From contig JADHYV010000023.1 in the NCBI GenBank assembly GCA_027604705.1, positions 124,001 to 188,000 of the forward strand: a stretch of 64,000 nucleotides of DNA, in the 5' to 3' direction. Shown in pieces: positions 54,490-62,922 of this stretch (its first letter is position 1; the number at the start of each line of letters is the position of its first letter). The translations under genes were made by a program, and so were the position numbers. The notes under the pieces are model-generated. The model was not told the origin of the DNA, did no database searches, and was given only the letters and a program-made list of their open reading frames with translations. This DNA comes from Allomyces arbusculus (lineage: Eukaryota; Blastocladiomycota; Blastocladiomycetes; Blastocladiales; Blastocladiaceae).

Positions 54490-55804
54490 ATGAACAAGCT
54501 CGTAACTGTGCGCAACCAATGAATGAAACCAATTTGGTTCTGGGCAAGAATGAGAGCCGAAGTGAAGCATCGAGTCGCGCTGATCTGACCAATGTGAGCG
54601 ACAAAAACTGTCGTTGTTCGGGCAGTATCTCGGCCAGAAGGCGGCTCAGGCCATTGATGTGGAGCTCATGTCCGCGCAAGGCGGCTTTTCGATCGACCAA
54701 CTGATGGAACTCGCCGGGTTGAGCGTGGCGCAAGCCGTGGAGCGGGCGTTCCCGCTTGGCAGTGCCCCCACAGCACCTGGCGAGCTGCCCAAGAATGCAC
54801 GCGTTCTCGTTTGCTGCGGTCCGGGTCCGTGCATGCTGCGCAACTCGATGGTGACCGCTGTTACTTTTCTGACATGTCGCTTTGACGACTGGTGCAGGAA
54901 ACAATGGCGGCGATGGCCTCGTTGCGGGTCGATTTTGCTTCGATTGATTGCGCCGTGTCGTCACGATCCAACACCATGGCTCATTTAATACTGTTTGGTG
55001 TCTTCGCGCTCTCGTGTTCATAGCTCGGTACGTTGTGCCGCTGCCCGCACTACAGCATCACGAGGCATGCCCTCACCTGACGTGGCCACATCCACAGACA
55101 TCTCCGTCACTTTGGCTACGCGCCCATGATCTTCTACCCGAAGAAGAGCAGGAAGCCTCTCTTCGCCGGCCTCACGACCCAGCTCAGCAATCTCGACATT
55201 CCGTTTGTGGGCGAGCCGTTGGCGCCATTGCTCGACGACGCGCTCCAGTCATCGGATCTGATTGTTGATGCTCTTTTCGGTACAAACTCTCCCTCTTCAC
55301 GGCTGTTCCCTGCTTCTTCACTGAATTTTCCATACTTGCGGCGCCTTTAGGCTTCAGTTTCTCGGGTGACGTACGCGCGCCGTTTGATCAGGTCATCCAG
55401 GTCTCTTCATTTGTACCGTACATGCGCGCGACCGTTTGAGCTTTCCTGACGTGGTGAGCCAGCTCATTGTAGAAAATCAACGACGCCAAGAAGCCCATCG
55501 TCTCCGTCGACGTCCCCTCTGGGTGGGACGTTGAGCAGGGCCCGATTGATGGCAAGCTCAAGATCGAGTCTCCCGCTGTGCTCGTTTCGCTGACGGCGCC
55601 CAAGCTCGGGTGCCTCAAGTTCGATGGCACACATTTCGTCGGTGGCCGGTACGCTCTTATCTCAGCCTTGTCACTGCCCCCGCGCACATTTCGTGAAGTT
55701 CAACGCGTGCATTCGTTGATAGATTCATTCCGCCTTCGCTCGCGGCCAGGTTTGGATTGACGCTGCCTGTGTATGAGCGCAGCGACCAGATTGCGCGGCT
55801 CTGA
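54490..55804 (+). CDS. NAXE: NAD(P)H-hydrate epimerase (YjeF N-domain), 244 aa, with a predicted 4-nt exon
   Basis: Interconverts R- and S-NAD(P)HX so that damaged cofactor can be repaired by the dehydratase. Exons: 54490-54501 (start tentative), 54626-54824, 54898-54927, 55024-55027, 55098-55279, 55351-55400, 55473-55648 and 55723-55804; total 735 nt, in frame, close to the length I recall for the yeast homologue. Visible motifs are YLGQKAAQAIDVELMSAQGG, GFSIDQLMELAGLSVAQAV, GPGNNGGDGLVAARHLRHFG, SSDLIVDALFGFSFSGDVRA and PIVSVDVPSGWDVEQGP. The phrase LVAARHL is obtained only through the 4-nt exon CTCG. The conserved Asp of DVPSGW is present. No presequence is visible at the tentative start. 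Confidence 0.9.
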
Positions 55805-55985
55805 GTCGGATCCTTTCGGTTTTCTTTCGAAGCTCGTGCGCGTGGACACGTTGGTATTCATCAATAGGTAATACACGGAGCGACATTTTGATACACACGA
55901 AAAAACTTCACGGACATGGCCGCTCGCGCGCTTGGACAGCTTGGAACGCACACACGGAACATGGCAAACAACCGAATGGCAATAA

Positions 55986-56429
55986 TCACGATGGTCGAAA
56001 CGCTTGCCCGCTGGCGCCCGCAGCGCGGTACTGTTGCTGAAACTTGGGCGCGCCAAACACGTCGTCGGCTGTACTGGGCCCACCACTGCTCGCGCCATTG
56101 AAAAACGGCTCGGCGAGGTGCACGACCACGAGCATGAATACAATCACACCCAACACCTTGACCGCGGTCGCGACAACAATCATGACAATGCGCTGCACGG
56201 CGCGCAGCACCGACCACACGATCCAGAACACGGCGAGCGCCGAAATGAGCGCGAGAACCGCGCCAAACGGGCCCGCTTGTGCCGACGACCGCAGTACTTC
56301 GCGCAAGTTGGCACTAATGAGCAGGTCGGTCACGGAATGCATAGCTTGCGCGATTAGCGTGGACGCGGATTGCGCCCACGGCAGCGCCATTTCGGCAGCA
56401 ATACGGATGGAGGCGAGAACGGAGTCCAT
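55986..56429 (-). CDS. Small two-segment membrane protein, APQ12-like, 147 aa
   Basis: The ATG at 56429 (MDSVLASIRIAAEM) is chosen over an upstream one at 56612, whose extra 61 residues are low complexity. Two adjacent hydrophobic stretches (AVLALISALAVFWIVWSVL, and VMIVVATAVKVLGVIVFMLV) are linked by a short basic turn (RAVQRI). A polar C-terminus follows (GAPKFQQQYRAAGASGQAF). The order of an amphipathic N-terminus and a membrane hairpin recalls APQ12 proteins of the nuclear envelope/ER that affect nuclear pore assembly, but there is no decisive motif. Confidence 0.5.
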   Translation of the reverse strand: MDSVLASIRIAAEMALPWAQSASTLIAQAMHSVTDLLISANLREVLRSSAQAGPFGAVLALISALAVFWIVWSVLRAVQRIVMIVVATAVKVLGVIVFMLVVVHLAEPFFNGASSGGPSTADDVFGAPKFQQQYRAAGASGQAFRPS

Positions 56430-56876
56430 TGGTGACAAATACGCTCGTGTCAAACGGGACGTGGTCGGCGGTGCGTTGTCGGCGGTGCGTGTTCCTTGGA
56501 TTGCGGGAAGTTGCGAACGCAAGAGGCGCCTGCGTGTTGTGGTCGTTGTTGTGCCGGCCGCTGCCGTCGAGGCAGACAGGACTTCGGACGGTCTATGAGA
56601 AGCTGTCACCACCTTCGGAGACTGCTTTCGGTTGACGTGGGGGCAGGCATGCTCGAAAGGGCCATCGACATGTAACGCGTGCTGAAGAAAATGACAACAA
56701 AATGAAAACGGTGCACGATATATTTTCCACTTCTGGCGTGAAAGTTTGTATCAACAAGTCCATCGAGTCTAACGCCGGCCGTTTGACGCTTAACGACGAG
56801 TTGCAGGCCGCGGAGCCGACGTTTGACGACGAGGTGGAGCAGACTGCGGAGCCGCAGGGGCGAGCGAGCAATGGCA
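56430..56876. other. Intergenic stretch between the APQ12-like and RIIAD1 genes
   Basis: No gene seen. Contains the promoter side of the APQ12-like gene and the 3' end of RIIAD1. Confidence 0.4.
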
Positions 56877-57269
56877 TTACTGGTTGCTTGATGGCTGGCT
56901 CAGTCGGATCTTGTCCTTGAGTGCCGGGTCCGCGAAGAGCGCTAGCGAGACGGGCAACGTGCAGGTCAGTTGGTAGAAGAACATGACCAGAAAACGGCAC
57001 GGGGTCCGCGCAAAGAACATGAACCAACCAGCAGCAAACGCCGTCACATCGCGCGGGTTCTCGAGAAGACACCGCTTGAGAAAGTAGCTCGTGACGTCCT
57101 TGATTTCAGGGTGCTCACGAAGGTATTGCTCGTTTTGAATGCGCAGGTCGTTCTTCACGGACAGCGGCGGCAAGCTGGCCCTTGCTTCGGGCGTCTGCAT
57201 AGGAAGCGAGCGGTCAGGCTCTGGCGAAGACGACGGGTTGGCTGATTGAAAGCGGCGAGAGCCTGACAT
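56877..57269 (-). CDS. RIIAD1: RIIa-domain protein of RIIAD1 type, 101 aa
   Basis: A small protein with a docking/dimerisation domain of the PKA RII-alpha kind, found in organisms with cilia. Exons (minus): 57269-57029 and 56941-56877 (donor GTTGGT, acceptor CGCTAG). The domain reads NEQYLREHPEIKDVTSYFLK, then RCLLENPRDVTAFAAALFAD after splicing and PALKDKIRL. The pattern of an R-P-x-D or N-P-x-D followed by FAAxxFxxPxL matches the family well. If the intron is not removed the frame stays open but loses that ending. Its presence supports a flagellated (zoospore-forming) organism. Likely location is the axoneme or flagellar base. Confidence 0.8.
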   Translation of the reverse strand: MSGSRRFQSANPSSSPEPDRSLPMQTPEARASLPPLSVKNDLRIQNEQYLREHPEIKDVTSYFLKRCLLENPRDVTAFAAGWFMFFARTPCRFLVMFFYQLTCTLPVSLALFADPALKDKIRLSQPSSNQ

Positions 57270-57603
57270 CTTCTGGACTGAGCGGACGAGTCCCAGTCTT
57301 GTCCGTGGCAGAGACCCTGCTCGAGGAGCCAGCGGGGATCATCGTGAATGCAGCAAGTTGGGTGGTTTGCTTGTTGAACGGCTTGGTGGAAAGAGGGCAA
57401 CGTCGCGGCGCGTTGGTCGTTCGAGGCGGTTAGAGTCGAACCAACGTGACCACAAAACATTTCTGCAAACAACCCAACAGCCTGCACTTGCTGGCGAGAA
57501 TCAAAATCAGTCGCTGCAACGACGTTGACGAAAGGAAGCTTGCTCGGACAATCAACTTGTTAACTCTGCGACCCCCAGCAATTCAGTGACGATTCAGCCC
57601 GAC
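57270..57603. other. Shared upstream region of RIIAD1 and the EF-P-like gene
   Basis: About 330 bases between divergent genes, no gene seen. Confidence 0.4.
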
Positions 57604-58512
57604 ATGTTCAGCCAGCTCCGCAGCTCATTTGGCCAAGTCGGCAAGACGTTCCGCCCAGCCGTCCAGCAATGGGTAATTTGCCTCCAACCACAAAAGTAGA
57701 CCACGAATCAATGGACCACCAACGCGCGACGCTTGTCCACCACATTATAGGCCGCAATTCGCGGCTACAAGGTCACCATTAACAACGTGCGCACGGGCGC
57801 GGTCATCGAGTTCCGCGGTAAGCCTCATGTCGTGACCAAGGCCGTGCACTCGGTCATGGGCCGTGGGTCGGCGCACGTCAAACTCGACCTCAAGGACGTG
57901 GTCACGGGCGCGCGCTACACGGAGCGGTTCAAGACGTCGGACTCGGTCGAGGGTGCGTGCACTGGCGGCTGTGCATCTCTCCATTTTTCGGCGAGAGTGG
58001 TGTGGAAATTAACAGTTTCCTGACTCGATTCTAGCGGTCAAAATCTTTACGCGCAGTTTGCAGTACCTCTACCACGACGAGACCGAGGTGCACGTCATGG
58101 ATCCGGAAACGTTTGAGCAGCACGCCGTGCCGCTGGAAACGATGCAGGGTGGGGAGAAAGCCGTCGCTTTCCTTCAAGGTGCGTGTCATTTTGGCTTCTC
58201 TGAAACCATGAGCGCTCAGTCCTGACTGTGATGCTCCTTCGTCTGACAGAGTCGACGCCCATTTCCGTGGCCTTCCTTGATAACACCGCCATCACAGCCA
58301 AGCTGCCCCCAACGTTCATTTTCGAGGTCGTCGACGCGCCTGCCATAGTCAAGGCTGCAGCCAACGCGACGGCCAAGGGCGTCGGGTACAAGGTGGCTGT
58401 GCTGCCAAACGGCCTGCGCGTGGAGGTCCCCGACTTTGTGGTCGTTGGCGACAAGATCGAGTGCTCAGTCGACGAGAACCTGAACATTTCTTACTCCAAG
58501 CGCGTCAAGTAA
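57604..58512 (+). CDS. Elongation factor P-like protein, probably mitochondrial, 225 aa
   Basis: Exons are 57604-57672, 57751-57952, 58035-58178 and 58250-58512 (donors GTAATT, GTGCGT, GTGCGT). The N-terminus (MFSQLRSSFGQVGKTFRPAV) is basic and amphipathic, like a mitochondrial presequence. Three EF-P domains follow. The KOW-like domain is YKVTINNVRTGAVIEFRGKP, then HVVTKAVHSVMGRGSAHVKL. The central OB domain has RYTERFKTSDSVEAVKIFTR and LQYLYHDETEVHVMDPETFE. The C-terminal domain has EVPDFVVVGDKIECSVDENL. EF-P relieves ribosome stalling at polyproline in bacteria; the mitochondrial role is inferred. At the tip of domain I, where bacterial EF-P carries the modified Lys, the sequence reads FRGKPHVV, so Lys is conserved in that loop. 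Confidence 0.93.
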
Positions 58513-58980
58513 GCACACCGAGGACATGGTGCTGCCGTTAAATCCCTTCGATTTGGATCGTGTTTTGTTTTTCCCATGCGTGTATCTACTTTAGAATAGC
58601 GACTTTAGTTCCTTATGCTGGTTTCCACTCGGTTTCATTGGATTCGATGAATGACTGGTTCTCATACTTCTAATGTGATCTAGCCTCAAACTTCACACTA
58701 TTTCGATGGAATGCGCTGAGCACCTTCGTCACTCTCGTCCCGCTCACTCTCAACTACTTCCCACCAGCGCTACTTTTGACATGGTCGATTATCAGATTCT
58801 ACCACGGCATTTCGATGATAGAATTTGCTGAATACCTTCACCACCCTCGCTTTACTCTCGCGCATCCACTCCCAAACACCAGCGCTTGACCTCAGTTTCG
58901 CTAGGTCTTGGCAAGCAAATGCGCCTCCCCTTTCCTGTCTCAACGGCAGCCCCTTGCTGCATCGCACGGCCAGGACTGTA
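58513..58980. other. Intergenic stretch with a diverged 80-bp tandem duplication
   Basis: Segments 58701-58780 and 58810-58889 are similar over about 80 bases. Both begin TTTCGATG, both have ACCTTC plus CAC/CTC-rich text, and both end ACCAGCGCT.. near TTGAC. No gene seen. Confidence 0.5.
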
Positions 58981-59619
58981 ATGTCGAACGAGTTTAACGT
59001 TTCATGGCAGCCCACTCACCCCGCGTATTCGTCGCGATTTCAGCTCAGTGAACAGCGTCCTCTTGCTGCTGCGATCATCGTGACTTGATAGCCACCAAAA
59101 ACATGTTCTCGTCACCATCCACAACCTCGATTCAACCCTTCAATCCGTTTAAGGAACAGCCGACAAGCCCACCAAGCTTGCCGACAACTGGAATGAAGCG
59201 TTCGTGACATACGTGCACCCAACGCTCATCCTCGTTTGCATCACCACGGGTCTTGCGACGTTTTGGGCGTGTTTGCACTTGACGGAGGCAATCACTATCG
59301 AAGGTACTGGCCTTGCACCAGACCCATCGTCCAAAACATGATTGGACCGGCTCAGTCATTTGCGTCAGCCGTTGGCGCGGTTCTTGCTCACGTTGCAGTC
59401 TGGGTTGGATGGTTCTTTGATTTCTTGTGGCCCGCTGTCTCCATTGCCCTGACTCGCTCTTCTCACAGCATTGGCCGTGGTGTTTTCAAGAGCCAAAAAC
59501 CTTTCTTTGGATCGCTAGTGCACTATCATGATCGCCAGCATGGCTGCATTTTTTGTAAATTAATTTGTATTGCTCATCCAGTCTTGCAAAGACCCCAGGG
59601 TAAACAGATTGGTTGGTGA
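58981..59619 (+). CDS. Small Trp-rich membrane protein, hypothetical
   Basis: Exons 58981-59056, 59160-59303 and 59369 to about 59619 are proposed (donors GTCCTC and GTACTG); frames agree. The product begins MSNEFNVSWQPTHPAYSSRF. It has a membrane segment (VHPTLILVCITTGLATFWAC) and a second hydrophobic Trp-rich stretch (LAHVAVWVGWFFDFLWPAVS). The end is uncertain: the last 35 residues before the stop at 59619 look non-coding and a further intron is possible. No family recognised. The Trp/Phe-rich amphipathic style resembles the next gene on the same strand, so the two may be related. Confidence 0.45.
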
Positions 59620-60291
59620 GTTTTGAGGAACGCAAATCTGGAGAGGTAGGATTCTGACAGCCACACCTGAGAGCGGTCGTCCATACATGATCCATGAGCA
59701 AATAGGCTTCATCTCCCTCGAAGAAGCGTTGAACACACGGTATGAGCTGGATTGGGAGCAACTCAAATGAACAACAGGAGAGGATTGAATGCTCAACCAT
59801 TGAGGACAGAACATGCATTTTGCCCATGACCAGAGCTCCTGCATTCCATATTTTGAGCAAATCAGCAGGTTGGGCGTCGACAGAATCTCTGGCGTTGAGG
59901 TTGTTCAATGACTATGGTTGTTTTGGGTGTCGAGAGAGCGAAGCAATGGGCAACGCGGATGTGACTTGGAGGTTTCAAACAGTTTTTTTGCCACCAACTG
60001 ACGTGTGGCGAACGGTGGCGAACATCCAACAACCCCCTCAGCAGGGGCAACTAGCACTCCTTCTTTACTTGCTCCACATTGGCCTCTCGCGCGATTCAAT
60101 CTCACTCCTTGTCACTCGCACTGTTTGCCGTCAAGGTGCAGGTGTGTATCAGCCAAAATTGCACAAGAATAGCGTCGGTCGGACGCTCACATCCAGCATT
60201 CGGTCCTGCGCGCGTAGACACGTCGGCCGTCTGCTTCTCCGCTGTTTAATACCGAGCCCACATCACCACGCGTTTCGTGGACATTGCCGAA
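59620..60291. other. Intergenic stretch between the two Trp-rich membrane protein genes
   Basis: No gene supported. It could hold more exons of either neighbour. Confidence 0.35.
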
Positions 60292-61626
60292 ATGGAGCCG
60301 GACGCTGATCTCGCCAAGAAGCAAGCGCTCAAGCGCAAGGATCAAAATGGCTTCCTGGATGGCCTTCCCTCATACTCTTTCGCTGGTGTCATGCATTTGC
60401 TTTGGCGTTTGTTTGTGGCCTTGCAAGGAATCCTACTTGTGCTCAAGCTCATCAACATTGTTCGGAAGGAACTGGTTCCCCTGCTCCAATATGTGATGGA
60501 ATACGCGCCGGCCGTCATGGCGCGGCTTGGCGCCATTGCTGGCGATTTGTGGTTCAACCTGACTGCCAGCGTCGTGTACTTTGCTGCGGTCATTTCTAAC
60601 GTGTTTTGGACGTTCACCAGCTGTGTTGATCCTGCCTCAATGTGGTCAAGCACCAGCAATGCGCTTCGGAACGCTGGATCATCTGTTACCTCGGCCATCT
60701 TTTGGCAACTCGTTCACTTGCCTGGCTTGCTCTGGTCATTCATTTGGACGTTTGCTCGTCACGTAGTGCCCATGACCGCAGGCGCATTTTGGTGGCTCGC
60801 ATATCCCATTGCTGCCCTCCCATCGGCCGTCTATGCACGGGCCATGCATCCTGTGGCCGAGGCAATGAGCGCTTTTTGGCAGCTCATCGAGTTCTACAAT
60901 GGTCATTTGTCACTTGCTTCTAAAGGCATTGTGCATTATTCCACCATCGCAGCAAGCACATTCTGGCACTTTACGTCCAACGTCGCTGTTTCAACGTGGT
61001 CCACAATTTACCATCGCATCATTATCGCAGCCCTATCTGCAACAATGCGCGCGTTCTGGCGCATTGGCAATGTTCCGAGCGTTGTTTGGTCGGCCATTCG
61101 CGGCGCCATGGATCTTGTTTGGGCCGTGCCGAGCGTGCCCACTCGTATTTGGTCCACTGTCGGTATTGCGGGTGCGAGCGTCCTGTCGCGCGTGACAAGC
61201 ATGCTCTCGCACATCGGCTCGGTCGACGCAAACGGGCTTTGGTCCAACGTTTTGTCGTTTGGCACGGCCATCGCATCGTTTGAAGTCAGCTCGCTCCCGC
61301 GCCTGGGTTCCACCTACACGAACTGGTTTTGGTCCACACTTAGCACGAGCGCAGTTGACGCCAAGACGCCCGCAGCGAGCACCGTCTCGCATCTTACCGT
61401 AGTCGATGAGACGAGCCCAGCTTGGTTGGCCACGCGCTCTTTCCTTGAGGAGTTGGCCACGATCTTGACCACCATCTGGGACAACACTTGGGCCATCTTG
61501 GATTCGGCAACGCTTGACGATGTGCTCTCCCTGCTGATCTTCCTGGACCTTTGCGTTGTCATGTATATCATGGCCACGCTGATTTTGAAGTTGGTGCGGA
61601 TTGTTCTTGCGCTGTTCCGCAATTAG
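60292..61626 (+). CDS. Membrane protein with about nine tandem 29-32-residue Trp repeats, 444 aa
   Basis: A single exon with the ATG at 60292 (MEPDADLAKKQALKRKDQNG). After a polar start, hydrophobic and amphipathic sequence fills the protein. From about residue 100 a unit beginning F-W recurs: FWTFTSCVDPASMWSS, FWQLVHLPGLLWSF, FWWLAYPIAALPSAV, FWQLIEFYNGHLSLA, FWHFTSNVAVSTWST, FWRIGNVPSVVWSA. W-S versions follow (WSTVGIAGASVL, LWSNVLSFGTAI, FWSTLSTSAV). Spacing between units is 32, 29, 29, 29, 31 and 32 residues. A membrane segment ends the protein (LLIFLDLCVVMYIMATLILK). I recognise no family. The repeats could be membrane hairpins or amphipathic helices lying on a membrane. Confidence 0.75.
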   Translation: MEPDADLAKKQALKRKDQNGFLDGLPSYSFAGVMHLLWRLFVALQGILLVLKLINIVRKELVPLLQYVMEYAPAVMARLGAIAGDLWFNLTASVVYFAAVISNVFWTFTSCVDPASMWSSTSNALRNAGSSVTSAIFWQLVHLPGLLWSFIWTFARHVVPMTAGAFWWLAYPIAALPSAVYARAMHPVAEAMSAFWQLIEFYNGHLSLASKGIVHYSTIAASTFWHFTSNVAVSTWSTIYHRIIIAALSATMRAFWRIGNVPSVVWSAIRGAMDLVWAVPSVPTRIWSTVGIAGASVLSRVTSMLSHIGSVDANGLWSNVLSFGTAIASFEVSSLPRLGSTYTNWFWSTLSTSAVDAKTPAASTVSHLTVVDETSPAWLATRSFLEELATILTTIWDNTWAILDSATLDDVLSLLIFLDLCVVMYIMATLILKLVRIVLALFRN

Positions 61627-62522
61627 CGCTTGCAAGAAGAGTCGACGAACGGGAGCATGCTGAGCATGAAAGGAATCTGTCGAAAATGTGGAAACATCAA
61701 TGTTGTATTCATGGCATTCCCAAAAGGCGTGTCAAGAAGTCGCACATATCTCATCCACCTCATTCATTGGTCCTGTCTCCTCTCAGCAAACTCTTGTTGG
61801 TTGATTCAGCCATCCTCTTACGACCGACAAAGACTTCGCGTATCCGCACCGCAGCAGCCCGACAATAGACCGGCGATATTCCCTAATCCCAGAGTTGTGC
61901 GCCAGCACCATACATTCAACGTCGTCATTGGCTTTAGCATGCTCCAGATTGTCCAAAAATTCTGCGCCAAAGTAGCGTGCTCCATGAGGGGCCGCGAGCA
62001 TGACCCGCGACACGAACAACGAATTGGCAGAAATGACAAAAGAAGAGCATCTCGCATTGCCAGGAGAATGGTCCAGCACCCGCCAGATTCGCGGCCGTCT
62101 GCCAAACGAGCGCAGGCTACGTTTTTCGGCTGATTCGAGGCGATGAACAACCGCAGCCAGAAACGAGTGTTTTTGAAGCAAGACAATTTCGCCTCGACCA
62201 GGGGCTGAACTTGAAGCAACAAATAATGCCCCTCTCTCCCAGCCGACCATACGCACATATGGCATATCACAGGGAGATCGGAGCATGGGCGTGAGTTTGG
62301 AGAACGAGTGGTCAACGACCACACCCCCGTCGGAGGTGGAAGTCAGTGCGGGGGGGGGGGGGGGGCAACGCGTGTGACCCCTGGCTTAGCCATGCAATAC
62401 ATAAAAGGCGGCTTGTGTGTTGACCCCCAGTGACACNNNNNNNNNNTTCCCTTTCTCGTTCGGTCCCGGTCCTCGGGTGGGGGGTGTTCTTGTCCTCGCC
62501 CCCCCCCCCCCCCCCCCCCCCG

Positions 62523-62559
<37 letters not shown>

Positions 62560-62922
62560 CCCCAACTCTGGAGACGCGAGTCTTAGCGATGCTCTACATC
62601 AAAGGCGGCTTGTGTAGTGCACCCGCTTTCCTCAATTTATTGCTGAATGCCTTTTCCTTCCCGCGTGGTGACTTCTCCGTTATCGGTCAGAGCTTGACGG
62701 GGCTCTCCTTGTTGCCCTGTGCTCTCGCCCACTTCGAAGCGAAGTGGGCGAATCCGCTTCTAGCAAATGCAAAGGGGAGGCGCCCCTTGCCAAAACTGGG
62801 GGCCAATTGGTCAAAAGTAAGTAGGATGGCTTGGAACCGTTGTAAAATTCCCTCCGCGGCCCAAATGGCGATAAGGGTGCAAGAGAATCCAAAGACATTT
62901 GTTTCTCCAAAAGAATACACCA
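61627..62922. other. Intergenic stretch with assembly gap
   Basis: A 179-codon open frame on the minus strand (62322-61783) has no recognisable domain and overlaps a second open frame; I do not call it. The second half is low-quality sequence around a gap, listed separately. Confidence 0.4.
62350..62622. other. Assembly gap (10 N) with homopolymer artefacts and a duplicated flank
   Basis: Ns at 62437-62446. G run at 62350-62365; C run at about 62499-62521, G run at about 62524-62555 and C run at 62556-62563. The text around GGCGGCTTGTGT occurs on both sides (62384-62425 and 62582-62622) with a few mismatches, so the contig ends probably overlap. Confidence 0.85.

Noticed and set aside
57421-57460. 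GGTTCGACTC on the minus strand as a possible tRNA T-arm
   Set aside because: No matching acceptor strand and no A box upstream.
61783-62322. 179-codon open frame on the minus strand near the second gap
   Set aside because: Two overlapping frames are equally open, there is no domain, and one end runs toward poor sequence.
62499-62563. Long C-run / G-run pair that would form a perfect hairpin or G-quadruplex
   Set aside because: It borders the N gap and the duplicated flank; homopolymers of this purity are best read as sequencing or assembly artefacts.
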